Positions 8,281-16,686 of a DNA stretch of 64,000 nucleotides are shown here, one piece after another. The stretch is from contig OZ241321.1 in the NCBI GenBank assembly GCA_965199725.1, positions 682,001 to 746,000 on the forward strand, given 5' to 3'. Under the pieces are notes generated by a model, which was not told the DNA's origin, did not search any database, and worked only from the letters and a program-made list of their open reading frames with translations. The position numbers and the translations under genes were made by a program. This stretch comes from G965199725 sp965199725. GTDB taxonomy: Bacteria > Pseudomonadota > Gammaproteobacteria > Nitrosococcales > Methylophagaceae. The first letter of the stretch is position 1. Every line of letters begins with the position of its first letter.

Positions 8281-8719
8281 GTTGTGGTATAGCCCCATTT
8301 AGAGGGCTAGCTGCAACAATCTATCAATTATATACATCATTTTTTTAGTTGTGGTATAGCCCCATTTAGAGGGCTAGCTGCAACTCGAATACAACGATAA
8401 AGAGATATCGCGAGGTTGTGGTATAGCCCCATTTAGAGGGCTAGCTGCAACTGATCCACCAGTGATAATGCATAGATTTGGGTTGTGGTATAGCCCCATT
8501 TAGAGGGCTAGCTGCAACTGCTGTTCAGTCAGATCATCAGTGGAAAAGGTTGTGGTATAGCCCCATTTAGAGGGCTAGCTGCAACTGCTGTTCAGTCAGA
8601 TCATCAGTGGAAAAGGTTGTGGTATAGCCCCATTTAGAGGGCTAGCTGCAACAGCAGCACTACGTTCTATTGCATTTAATGTGTTGTGGTATAGCCCCAT
8701 TTAGAGGGCTAGCTGCAAC
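8281..8719 (+). CRISPR. CRISPR array, seven identical 37-nt repeats and six 30-nt spacers
   Basis: Repeats start at 8281, 8348, 8415, 8482, 8549, 8616 and 8683, with an exact 67-bp period. Each begins GTTGTGGTATAGCCCC and ends GGGCTAGCTGCAAC. All seven copies are identical. The repeat can fold: TAGCCC (repeat positions 10-15) pairs with GGGCTA (24-29) around an 8-base loop, and the GTTG and CAAC ends are complementary. The GTTGTGG start, central GAGGG and CAAC end resemble type VI-B repeats in the same orientation as the effector gene, as far as I recall those repeats. Spacers are 8318-8347, 8385-8414, 8452-8481, 8519-8548, 8586-8615 and 8653-8682. The fourth and fifth are identical. Because no repeat is degenerate, array polarity cannot be read from decay of the terminal copy. 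Confidence 0.97.
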
Positions 8720-8784
8720 ATTAATAAGCCTAATTTCTTGTGTTAGTGGGGTTTTGGTCAAACGCCATTTAAGAACAGCCATAG

Positions 8785-8828
8785 CATAAACCAGTAAAAT
8801 TTACCCAACAGGGGTTACTGGTTTTATG
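8785..8828. terminator. Long imperfect hairpin between the array and lemA
   Basis: CATAAACCAGTAA (8785-8797) is complementary to TTACTGGTTTTATG (8815-8828) with one bulged T. A smaller ACCC/GGGG pairing lies inside. It is followed by a T-rich stretch (8832-8838). It may end transcription from the array before lemA; the large loop makes it an unusual terminator. Confidence 0.35.
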
Positions 8829-8886
8829 ACAATTTTTCATGTTATTATTTGGTACCATAGTTAAAAGCAAGCTAGGGGGTAATATC

Positions 8887-9453
8887 ATGCTGGAAATTGG
8901 CATCGTCGTTGTGTTAATTGCATTGCCATATCTCTGGTATGCCGCTATTGTATCCAAGAAAAACAGCGCTAAAGAAGCGCTTTCAGGTATTGATGTACAA
9001 CTGAGAAAACGTAGCAACCTCATTCCCAATATCCTGACAATCGCTCAGAAATTTATGGATCATGAAAAAAGCCTGCTCAATGATATTACGACACTGAGAG
9101 CAAAGGCAGCAGCAGACTATAATATTGCTGATCCAAAGGCGGTTGAAGCGCATTTAAAAAATATTAACGAGCTGGATGCAGCAATGAACAGATTTAATCT
9201 AACGATGGAAGCCTATCCTGATTTGAAATCTGATCAAACTATGCTGCAAGCACAAAAAACCTATAATGAAGTTGAAGAGCATATTGCTGCAGCGAGGCGC
9301 TTTTACAACGCCGCAGTGACTTCATTGAATAATTCCATAGAAATTTTCCCCGGTAATTTATTCGCTGGTTTTGCCAAAGCAAGTCCCATGCCTTTTTATG
9401 AAACGGATGCAGCCTCCCAAGCCCTAGTGGATGCTGATGACCACTTAAAATAA
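8887..9453 (+). CDS. lemA: LemA family membrane-anchored protein
   Basis: A 188-aa protein from the ATG at 8887, chosen because AGGGGG sits 7 bases upstream and the protein then starts with a single N-terminal membrane segment (about residues 3-19). An ATG at 8839 would add a hydrophobic tail outside the family pattern. The NSAKEALSGIDVQLRKRSNLIPNIL segment region is the LemA signature, followed by long helices, NELDAAMNRFN and YNEVEEHIAAARRFYNAAV. LemA proteins have an N-terminal anchor and a helical bundle; their molecular role is not settled. It is followed after 6 bases by the DUF3137 gene, a common pairing. It is probably not part of the CRISPR system despite its position. Confidence 0.88.
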   Translation: MLEIGIVVVLIALPYLWYAAIVSKKNSAKEALSGIDVQLRKRSNLIPNILTIAQKFMDHEKSLLNDITTLRAKAAADYNIADPKAVEAHLKNINELDAAMNRFNLTMEAYPDLKSDQTMLQAQKTYNEVEEHIAAARRFYNAAVTSLNNSIEIFPGNLFAGFAKASPMPFYETDAASQALVDADDHLK

Positions 9454-9459
9454 GCGGTT

Positions 9460-10656
9460 ATGGAAGAATTAATTGACGCTATTTTACCGATAGTAATTAT
9501 TGCTTCCATTGCCTATGGCATAATGCCAAAAGGCGATAAACTGAATAAACTGACTGAACTGGGTAAAACCTGCTTGGTTGTATTTAATATCAAGACACAG
9601 CAAAAGCCTGATGATTTTTGTACTTTTAAAGAAGAAACACCCTATGAAAAAGGCTTTAGCCAGTATTATCAGGACAACCTGAAACCTTTAGCTAACAGCT
9701 ATGAACATAAACGCGTTCATGCGTTAAACAATACAAAGCTATTGACCATCATTACTCTGCCTTTGGCTGGGCTGCTGGGCGTTTTTTTAACGTATTTTAT
9801 CGTTGCACATAATATCGTTGCATTTTTTGATGCACAAGATGGTATCAGCAACCTGTTAATTTCCTTTTTTGGCCATACCCTAATAGGAAAAATAATATTG
9901 ATATTGTCTTTGCTGGGCGTTATTTTTGTATTCGCTTTCTGGATTGTCTCTACTCCACTTAGGCGCTATCAGGCTGATATAAAAACAGATATATTTCCCA
10001 AAATACTGGCTTTTTTAGGTACTTTCCAGTACAGGGAAAATGGGCCTGATTATCCGCTTGATCGTTTTAGCGATTTTGATATTTTTCCCCAATTTGACCG
10101 CGCTCTTTGTGAAGACTACATTCAGGGAGAATATAATAATCTGGCGCTAGAATTATTTGAGTGTGAGCTACAGGAGAGGCAATCAAATGATAAGGCTAAC
10201 TCGTACAGAAGGGTTTTTAAAGGCATCATCATCAATGTAAGCGTTAATAAACCTTTTCATAGCAAAACCTTGGTGCGCAGAGATTATGGCAAGGTCTTTA
10301 ACTGGCTTGGTGCAAAGTTTACCAAATTAAAGCGCGTTAATCTGGAAGATCCGGAATTTGAAAAAATGTTTGAGGTGTATGGTGAAGATCAAGTTGAAGC
10401 AAGATATTTATTAACTACAGCATTTATGCAGCGTCTAAAGGAACTAGTTGCAAACTTTAACAGTGACAGTTTGCAATGTGCTTTTTATAAGCAAAAGCTA
10501 CTTGTTATGATACCTATCAGTCAAAACTTATTTGAACCCGGTTCAGTGCTGGAGCCAGAAGATTTTGTTAATGACGCCAAAAGTCTGCTGAAAGATATGC
10601 AGCAAATGTTTAGCATCATAGAAACGCTTAAGCTGGATCAGGATATTGGCTTGTAG
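9460..10656 (+). CDS. DUF3137 family membrane protein
   Basis: A 398-aa protein with a short N-terminal hydrophobic segment (about 7-21) and two clear membrane segments near residues 92-120 and 140-168. A soluble C-terminal domain follows with the family-like VNKPFHSKTLVRRDYGKVFNW segment around residue 265 onward. Start and stop spacing (6 bases after lemA) indicates one operon with lemA, the usual partner of DUF3137. The function of the family is unknown. Type VI-B loci can carry membrane accessory proteins (Csx27/Csx28), but this protein does not look like them to me. Confidence 0.75.
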   Translation: MEELIDAILPIVIIASIAYGIMPKGDKLNKLTELGKTCLVVFNIKTQQKPDDFCTFKEETPYEKGFSQYYQDNLKPLANSYEHKRVHALNNTKLLTIITLPLAGLLGVFLTYFIVAHNIVAFFDAQDGISNLLISFFGHTLIGKIILILSLLGVIFVFAFWIVSTPLRRYQADIKTDIFPKILAFLGTFQYRENGPDYPLDRFSDFDIFPQFDRALCEDYIQGEYNNLALELFECELQERQSNDKANSYRRVFKGIIINVSVNKPFHSKTLVRRDYGKVFNWLGAKFTKLKRVNLEDPEFEKMFEVYGEDQVEARYLLTTAFMQRLKELVANFNSDSLQCAFYKQKLLVMIPISQNLFEPGSVLEPEDFVNDAKSLLKDMQQMFSIIETLKLDQDIGL

Positions 10657-10926
10657 TATGCTGACAAAAAACTGCTGCAAAATAATGCTCTATAAAACTG
10701 ACCGACTATAAGATCGGCAAGCTCAGGGCAGGGTAAAACAGGCATACTAGGTGATTATGGGGTCTTTAGGCTCTTTGAGAAATTCAGGAAACAATTCAGC
10801 GACCTGTTAAGTTTAACAATAGGATCGGTCACTTGCTAAGAAGACAAAAATGCGGTTATGTAACCTAAACCTTCCAGTAGTGCATAAATAGGCTGTTGTT
10901 ATTTTAGGCGCAGTCGCAAATTGATG
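10657..10926. other. Intergenic region without a recognised gene
   Basis: About 270 bp between the convergent DUF3137 gene and the minor pilin gene. Only short dyads were seen, such as CCGA...TCGG near 10702-10717. No RNA gene or protein remnant was recognised. Confidence 0.5.
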
Positions 10927-11379
10927 TTACCAGCAATTTGTCAGTACCGTACCACTGTTAACAGCACTTTTGGTGGCATCTGCGTCTATAGTTAGGGTTG
11001 CGCCATCACACCCTGATATACCCCTGCCGCCAGCTATTGTAGGCACTGCCTGTAAGGTAAAATTGATTGCTGATGGACCACTGCTGAAACTGATGGTGTA
11101 ATACTCCGTATTGTCGGTACTGCGGGGAGAGCGGGTAAAGGGCAACGTTAACCCCACATAAGTACGATTTTCCATAAAATAACGCTCGGCAAAAACAGTC
11201 AGTTCCACCAGATCAGCCTGCGCGACTGCACGTCTGGCTTGCCGTGTTTTATCCTGCAAACTGGGCAATAAAAGTAAGGCAAGTACAGTAATAATTACCA
11301 GTACAATAATAAGCTCAATCAGGCTAAACCCGGTTTGTTTGTCGTTGTATGTGTGCTTGGTATATTGGTATTGAGTCAT
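10927..11379 (-). CDS. Type IV minor pilin, PilE-like
   Basis: About 150 aa from the ATG at 11379; a TTG at 11400 would add seven residues. A short positively charged leader ends in Gly before FSLIELIIVLVII, the type IV prepilin peptidase site followed by the hydrophobic helix, with Glu at the +5 position. The C-terminal part has two cysteines (SGCDG and the LTNCW end), likely forming the D-region disulfide. It is exported and assembled at the inner membrane as part of a type IV pilus or related pseudopilus. It is divergent from another pseudopilin gene 143 bp away, which supports a minor pilin role rather than the major subunit. Confidence 0.85.
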   Translation of the reverse strand: MTQYQYTKHTYNDKQTGFSLIELIIVLVIITVLALLLLPSLQDKTRQARRAVAQADLVELTVFAERYFMENRTYVGLTLPFTRSPRSTDNTEYYTISFSSGPSAINFTLQAVPTIAGGRGISGCDGATLTIDADATKSAVNSGTVLTNCW

Positions 11380-11522
11380 CTTTATCACTGCACTTTTCAA
11401 TTTTTAATAAAGTCTATCATGTTATCGACCAGCGTGCTTAACGACAGAAAATAACTTAAAACTGGGTAACATTAATTGCACAATATTATGTAACACCAGT
11501 GTTATTGTTGTATTATAGCGCT

Positions 11523-12104
11523 ATGCTTCGTACAATAAGAATAACTAGCTGGCAACAGTACAGCGGGTTAACCCTCATTGAATTGGTGATAACACTGACC
11601 ATAGCATCTATACTAGCACTGTTTATCGCCCCCAGTTTTGTTGGTGTCATTCGTGATAGCCGCCTGACTATCCAAATAAACCAATTAGTATCAGCGCTGC
11701 ATATTGCACGCAGTGAAGCTATCAACCGGAGTATCAGTACCGTAGTATGTAGTAGTACAGATAGCACAACCTGTTCTATCAGCTCTGGTGGTGTATTTGA
11801 ACCGGGTTGGCTAGTCTTTGTTGACGAGAACGAGGATGGCAAAGTGAATGGATCGGATATGATTATCCGTGTTTATCCTGCATTGACAGGGGGGAACGAG
11901 CTACGATTTAATAATGGTTATAAGGTCACTTATGGCCCTACTGGTATAGGCAAGACCGCAGGTACCTTTGTATTATGTGACGATCGAGGTGCATTGTCAG
12001 CAAGAGCCGTTGTTGTCAATCCGGTTGGTCGAACACGCCTTGCTATTGATAGCGATGATGACGGTATCGTCAACGGCGGCAATGTTAATAACGTGAGTTG
12101 CTGA
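11523..12104 (+). CDS. fimT: GspH/FimT family pseudopilin
   Basis: About 193 aa from ATG 11523; a GTG at 11499 is also in frame. The prepilin site is SG before LTLIELVITLTIASILALFIAP. The segment HIARSEAINRSISTVVCSS is typical of the GspH/FimT domain, as are the late CDDRGALSARAVVVNPVGRTRL and a C-terminal Cys. It is a minor pilin of the type IV pilus system; FimT-type pilins in some gammaproteobacteria bind DNA during natural transformation. It is divergent from the PilE-like gene. DNA uptake here is inference only. Confidence 0.85.
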   Translation: MLRTIRITSWQQYSGLTLIELVITLTIASILALFIAPSFVGVIRDSRLTIQINQLVSALHIARSEAINRSISTVVCSSTDSTTCSISSGGVFEPGWLVFVDENEDGKVNGSDMIIRVYPALTGGNELRFNNGYKVTYGPTGIGKTAGTFVLCDDRGALSARAVVVNPVGRTRLAIDSDDDGIVNGGNVNNVSC

Positions 12105-12231
12105 ATAACCAGCAGTAACTATCCTAATAATCGCTATTTTGTAATGTCAAACCGGTATTACTTAGCCGTATCGCCCAGCTGCAATATGCTATAAAATAAA
12201 GAATGCAACTGGCGGGGAACCCGACTATAAG

Positions 12232-13497
12232 TTATAGCGCTTTTGTTACTGGTGCATGATATTGGTGTTCATCAAGTGCATGTTCACTTTTGGCTACCAC
12301 CACTGTAATCATTGAATCACCGGTTACATTAACCGCCGTGCGTGTCATGTCTAATAGCCGATCAACACCAATAATCAACGCAATACCTTCCACCGGTAAC
12401 CCAGCCTGTTCCAGCACCAATGCCAAGGTAATTAAGCCTACACCGGGTACACCCGCAGTGCCAATAGAAGCCATGGTAGCTGTTAGGATTACCATCAAAT
12501 AACCAACCAAACCAATATCAATATTATAAGCCTGAGCAATAAACACGGTTGCCACGCCCTGCATAATCGCAGTGCCGTCCATATTGATAGTCGCACCTAA
12601 AGGAACAGTAAAGGCAGCAATACGGTTATGAACACCAAGAGACTGCTTGGCGGTACGCAAGGTAACCGGAATAGATGCATTGGAAGATGCGGTGCTAAAT
12701 GCAAATATCAGCAACGGTTTAATCTTGGCTAGAAAAATTGTTGGTTGCAAACTACCCACCAGCTTCAGTAATAGGGGATACACAACCAAACCATGCACAA
12801 ATAACACCAATAGCACTGTGATAAAATAGCTAAGCAGTTTGCTGATAGATTCAACACCAAGATTGGCAAATAATCCAGCTAATAGCACAAAAATACCGTA
12901 GGGAGCAAGATTCATCAGCATCATGATGAGCTTCATCACCACCTGATTAATATCAACAAACCAGCTATACACCCGTGCGCCTGCCTCACCAGCACGGGAT
13001 AATGCGATCCCAAACAACAAGGCAAACACAATGATCTGCAATACTTCCCCTCTGGCCATCGCATCCACCGGATTACTGGGAAATATATTCAAAATCACCT
13101 GCTTGAATGGCGGGCTTTGACGCACAACATAATCACTGCTTGCCATAATATCCATGCCCACTCCAGGGCTGATAATATTAGCTGCCAGTAATGCTAAGCT
13201 AATAGCAATAGCGGTTGTGACCATATATAAACTAATAGTCTTGGCTGCCATCGGCCCAATACGGCTTTGCTCACTCAAAGCACCTGACCCGCAAACCAGT
13301 GATACAAATACCAGCGGCACCACTAAAAGTTTCAACGATTTGACAAAGATCTGACCAATAGTATCAAACAACCCATCTACCAGATAATATTGTAGCAAGT
13401 CGCCTGCTAGCGCTATATAGGGCATAATCAAGTTTAACAGGATGCCCACTACCAGACCAGCAATCATGCTTAAGATAATCTTTCTTGTCAGCGTCAT
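12232..13497 (-). CDS. Dicarboxylate/amino acid:cation symporter (DAACS family)
   Basis: About 421 aa from ATG 13497, chosen because GGAGAT lies directly upstream; an in-frame TTG at 13518 lacks this. Multiple hydrophobic segments, the serine-rich STASSNASIPVT stretch (hairpin 1), TINMDGTAIMQG (the conserved NMDGT motif) and the DRLLDMTRTAVNVTGD segment identify the GltP/GltT/DctA superfamily. It takes up glutamate/aspartate or C4-dicarboxylates with protons or sodium across the inner membrane. The exact substrate cannot be read. It stands alone on the minus strand, divergent from trxA. Confidence 0.92.
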   Translation of the reverse strand: MTLTRKIILSMIAGLVVGILLNLIMPYIALAGDLLQYYLVDGLFDTIGQIFVKSLKLLVVPLVFVSLVCGSGALSEQSRIGPMAAKTISLYMVTTAIAISLALLAANIISPGVGMDIMASSDYVVRQSPPFKQVILNIFPSNPVDAMARGEVLQIIVFALLFGIALSRAGEAGARVYSWFVDINQVVMKLIMMLMNLAPYGIFVLLAGLFANLGVESISKLLSYFITVLLVLFVHGLVVYPLLLKLVGSLQPTIFLAKIKPLLIFAFSTASSNASIPVTLRTAKQSLGVHNRIAAFTVPLGATINMDGTAIMQGVATVFIAQAYNIDIGLVGYLMVILTATMASIGTAGVPGVGLITLALVLEQAGLPVEGIALIIGVDRLLDMTRTAVNVTGDSMITVVVAKSEHALDEHQYHAPVTKAL

Positions 13498-13728
13498 ATT
13501 ATCTCCATGTTGACTCAAAAATACTGCTTTACGCCAGTTAGTTAGGTTACATACAAAACCACTATCAGCAGATATTAATGTAAATTATGCCACGATTAAT
13601 AATGGTTATTTTGGCAATATATCACTTAAAGACTGTGCTGTATTATTTTATCCACTATTTTTGAAGTGACCAGTTTGGTAATATAGCGCCCTATAGCTTA
13701 CTTACAATTTATTGGCGGAGATAACAAT

Positions 13729-14055
13729 ATGAGCGAAAATATTACCCAAGTCACTGATGGTAGTTTTGCCAGTGAAGTATTAGAGGCAGATTTACCTACA
13801 TTGGTTGATTACTGGGCTGAATGGTGCGGACCCTGCAAGATGATTGCGCCTATTTTAGAAGAAATTGGTAATGACTACGCTGGCAGGTTAAAAGTATGCA
13901 AACTTAATATTGATGAAAACACAGAAACACCGCCACGCTACGGTATTCGCGGCATTCCCACACTGATGTTATTTAAAGATGGTGAAGTAGAGGCAACAAA
14001 AGTAGGCGCATTGACCAAGTCACAATTAACCGCTTTTTTGGATAGCAACCTATAG
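13729..14055 (+). CDS. trxA: Thioredoxin 1
   Basis: A 108-aa thioredoxin with the active site WCGPC (Cys33, Cys36) in a YWAEWCGPCKM context and the cis-proline segment GIRGIPTLMLFKDG. It reduces disulfides in cytoplasmic proteins such as ribonucleotide reductase, PAPS reductase and methionine sulfoxide reductase. GGCGGAG lies upstream of the ATG. Length and sequence are typical. The gene stands alone. In many gammaproteobacteria rho follows; here uvrD follows after about 300 bp. Confidence 0.97.
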   Translation: MSENITQVTDGSFASEVLEADLPTLVDYWAEWCGPCKMIAPILEEIGNDYAGRLKVCKLNIDENTETPPRYGIRGIPTLMLFKDGEVEATKVGALTKSQLTAFLDSNL

Positions 14056-14181
14056 CAGATTTTAAGTTTCTGTACGTAGCTAACATGTTAACTTGGGTAA
14101 AAGTTATATCGCCGCTAGTGGACCTAAACCTGGCAATAGCAGCGTAAACAGATGAGCGCTTTAGGATAACCTCGTATCTAA

Positions 14182-14280
14182 AAATAGGGAAGAGGATTCG
14201 CAGCCTGTTACCTCATAAGATTGTGTCGTAATACGTACAGCAGCCATTTATTTACAGGTTCCTTAGCCTCTTACCCTATT
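14182..14280. other. Distant inverted repeat in the trxA-uvrD gap
   Basis: AATAGGGAAGAGG (about 14183-14195) and CCTCTTACCCTATT (14267-14280) are near-complementary, separated by about 70 bases. The gap 14056-14353 otherwise shows no gene. It might outline a structured transcript, but there is no matching RNA family that I recognise. Confidence 0.25.
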
Positions 14281-14353
14281 GTTAATCTCATGTTGCCAGT
14301 TATAGAGATATACATTATATGCGCCAAGAGCTTAAGCATAATTAAACCGCCCA

Positions 14354-16504
14354 ATGGATGTTTCCGAATTACTTGACGCGCTGAATAAACCCCAACGCGA
14401 TGCGGTAGCGGCGCCAGTGGGACATGCGCTTATTATCGCAGGTGCCGGCAGTGGTAAAACGCGCGTTCTTACCTCTCGCATCGCTTGGCTTATCAAAGCA
14501 GAAACAATATCACCTGCCAGCATTCTTGCAGTGACCTTTACCAACAAAGCCGCTACAGAAATGCGCAACAAAATTGAAAATACACTAAATGAGCAGATTG
14601 GTGGCATGTGGGTCGGCACTTTTCACGGTCTGGCACACCGTTTATTGCGCTTGCACTGGCAAGATGCAGACCTGCCGCAAAGTTTTCAAATTTTAGACAG
14701 CAATGATCAGCAACGTATTTGTAAGCGCATCATCACTAGCATGGGGCTGGACGATAAAGTTTGGCCATCAAACAAAGTGAGCTGGTACATCAATGCCCGC
14801 AAAGATGAAGGACTACGACCTGATCGTATTGATTCGGGTAATGATAAAATCTCACAAAATATGCTGGCTATTTATGAGCAATATGAACAAACCTGCAAGC
14901 GTGCTGGTGTCATTGATTTTGGTGAAATTTTGTTGCGCTGTTATGAATTATGGTTAAAACGGCCTGACATCTTAAACTTTTATCAGCAGCGTTTCCAGCA
15001 CATTTTAGTGGATGAGTTTCAGGACACCAATACTATTCAATATGCTTGGCTTAAAATGCTGGCAGGAGACACAGGTCATTTATTTGTTGTCGGTGATGAC
15101 GATCAGTCAATCTATGGCTGGCGCGGCGCCCGCATTGAGAATATTCAGCGATTTTCTCAGGATTACCCTAGCACCACTACTATTCGTCTGGAACAAAATT
15201 ACCGTTCAACAGCCAATATTTTAAGCGCTGCTAATGCCGTTATTGCTAATAATAACGACAGATTAGGCAAAGCACTATGGACCGATGACGATAGTGGCGA
15301 GGCCATCCAGTTATATAGCGCCTATGACGCACATGATGAAGCAAACTTTTGTGTCGGACAAATTGAAGTTTGGGTGACTCAAGGTGGCAAATATGCGCAA
15401 ACAGCAGTGCTGTACAGATCCAATGCTCAGTCGCGCATCATTGAAAATGCCTTATCACGCGTTAATATGCCCTACCGTGTCTATGGAGGTGTACGCTTTT
15501 TTGAACGGGCTGAAATCAAAGATGTACTGGCTTACTTAAGGCTCATTGCCAATCGGGATGACGATGCTGCATTTGAACGGGTTGTTAATATACCCACCCG
15601 AGGTATTGGCGCAGCTACATTAGCTCAAGTTAGGCAATATGCGCGCAAACACGCAAACACGATGTGGGAAGCAACAGATATATTGCTTAAAACTGGTACT
15701 TTTACTGGGCGGGCAACTAACGCACTAACTGGCTTTTTAATGCTTATTAATTCATTGGCACAAGACTTTACCTCACTGTCACTTGCTGAACTCACTGCCA
15801 ATGTCATTGAAAAAAGCGGCTTGCGATGCCATTTTTCTAAGAATCAATCAGAAAAAGGCCAGGGTCGTCTTGATAATATTGATGAACTTATCAGTGCAAC
15901 CCAGCAATTTATATCAGATGATAATGATGATACAAACACTTTGACTGAATTTTTATCTCGTGCCGCGCTAGAAGCGGGTGATAATCAGGCTGACAAATGG
16001 CAAGACTGCGTGCAACTCATGACTTTGCACTCAGCCAAAGGACTCGAGTTTCCTATGGTGTTTATCATAGGCATGGAAGAAGGTCTGTTTCCAGCCAAAC
16101 AAACTACTACCGATCTGGCGCGCCTTGCTGAAGAAAGGCGGCTCTGCTATGTTGGTATGACTCGCGCTTGTAAGCATCTCTATTTGCTACATGCTAAGTC
16201 ACGCATGCTCTATGGTCAGCTTATATCACCGCATCCATCACGATTTTTAGCTGAAATCCCAGCTGATTATATTGAAGAAGTAGGCTTAAGCAAAAACAAT
16301 ATTGCCCACACTAAAGTGCCAATACAACTTAATGATGATGGAACCAGCTTTAAACCCGGCCAGCAAGTCCATCATCACAAATTTGGTCCTGGCATTGTGA
16401 TGGAAACCGAAGGAGCAGGCAAAAGCGCACGTGCTCAGGTTAGGTTTAAACACGCTGGTAATAAATGGCTGGTATTGGCTTATGCCAGGCTGGAAATTGC
16501 CTGA
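14354..16504 (+). CDS. uvrD: DNA helicase II
   Basis: A 716-aa superfamily 1A helicase. The N-terminus MDVSELLDALNKPQRDAVAAP closely follows E. coli UvrD, and Walker A is GAGSGKT at residues 30-36. DEFQDTN, DDDQSIYGWRGA, EQNYRS and LMTLHSAKGLEFP are the further helicase motifs in order. The C-terminus HHKFGPGIV...WLVLAYARLE is the UvrD tail, which separates it from Rep. It unwinds DNA with 3'-5' polarity in nucleotide excision and mismatch repair. It is a single gene on the plus strand with a long upstream gap. Confidence 0.96.
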   Translation: MDVSELLDALNKPQRDAVAAPVGHALIIAGAGSGKTRVLTSRIAWLIKAETISPASILAVTFTNKAATEMRNKIENTLNEQIGGMWVGTFHGLAHRLLRLHWQDADLPQSFQILDSNDQQRICKRIITSMGLDDKVWPSNKVSWYINARKDEGLRPDRIDSGNDKISQNMLAIYEQYEQTCKRAGVIDFGEILLRCYELWLKRPDILNFYQQRFQHILVDEFQDTNTIQYAWLKMLAGDTGHLFVVGDDDQSIYGWRGARIENIQRFSQDYPSTTTIRLEQNYRSTANILSAANAVIANNNDRLGKALWTDDDSGEAIQLYSAYDAHDEANFCVGQIEVWVTQGGKYAQTAVLYRSNAQSRIIENALSRVNMPYRVYGGVRFFERAEIKDVLAYLRLIANRDDDAAFERVVNIPTRGIGAATLAQVRQYARKHANTMWEATDILLKTGTFTGRATNALTGFLMLINSLAQDFTSLSLAELTANVIEKSGLRCHFSKNQSEKGQGRLDNIDELISATQQFISDDNDDTNTLTEFLSRAALEAGDNQADKWQDCVQLMTLHSAKGLEFPMVFIIGMEEGLFPAKQTTTDLARLAEERRLCYVGMTRACKHLYLLHAKSRMLYGQLISPHPSRFLAEIPADYIEEVGLSKNNIAHTKVPIQLNDDGTSFKPGQQVHHHKFGPGIVMETEGAGKSARAQVRFKHAGNKWLVLAYARLEIA

Positions 16505-16686
16505 CTGCAATATGGCTTGACTTTATTTAAAGCTGATACTAAATAATTATTTTATTAGCAATAATCTAACAATATTGAGAAAACCTGCCATACAGCTAGG
16601 ATAGTCCATATCACGCCATAAAATGCGCTATAATAGTGTGCTATGATGAATTAGCTGATTAATCTTCAAGATATAGGAGATTTACC

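Noticed and set aside
8839..8886. Earlier ATG for lemA
   Set aside because: It would add 16 residues outside the family pattern, whereas AGGGGG sits 7 bases before ATG 8887.
14354..16504. Rep helicase instead of UvrD
   Set aside because: N-terminal and C-terminal sequences follow UvrD closely.
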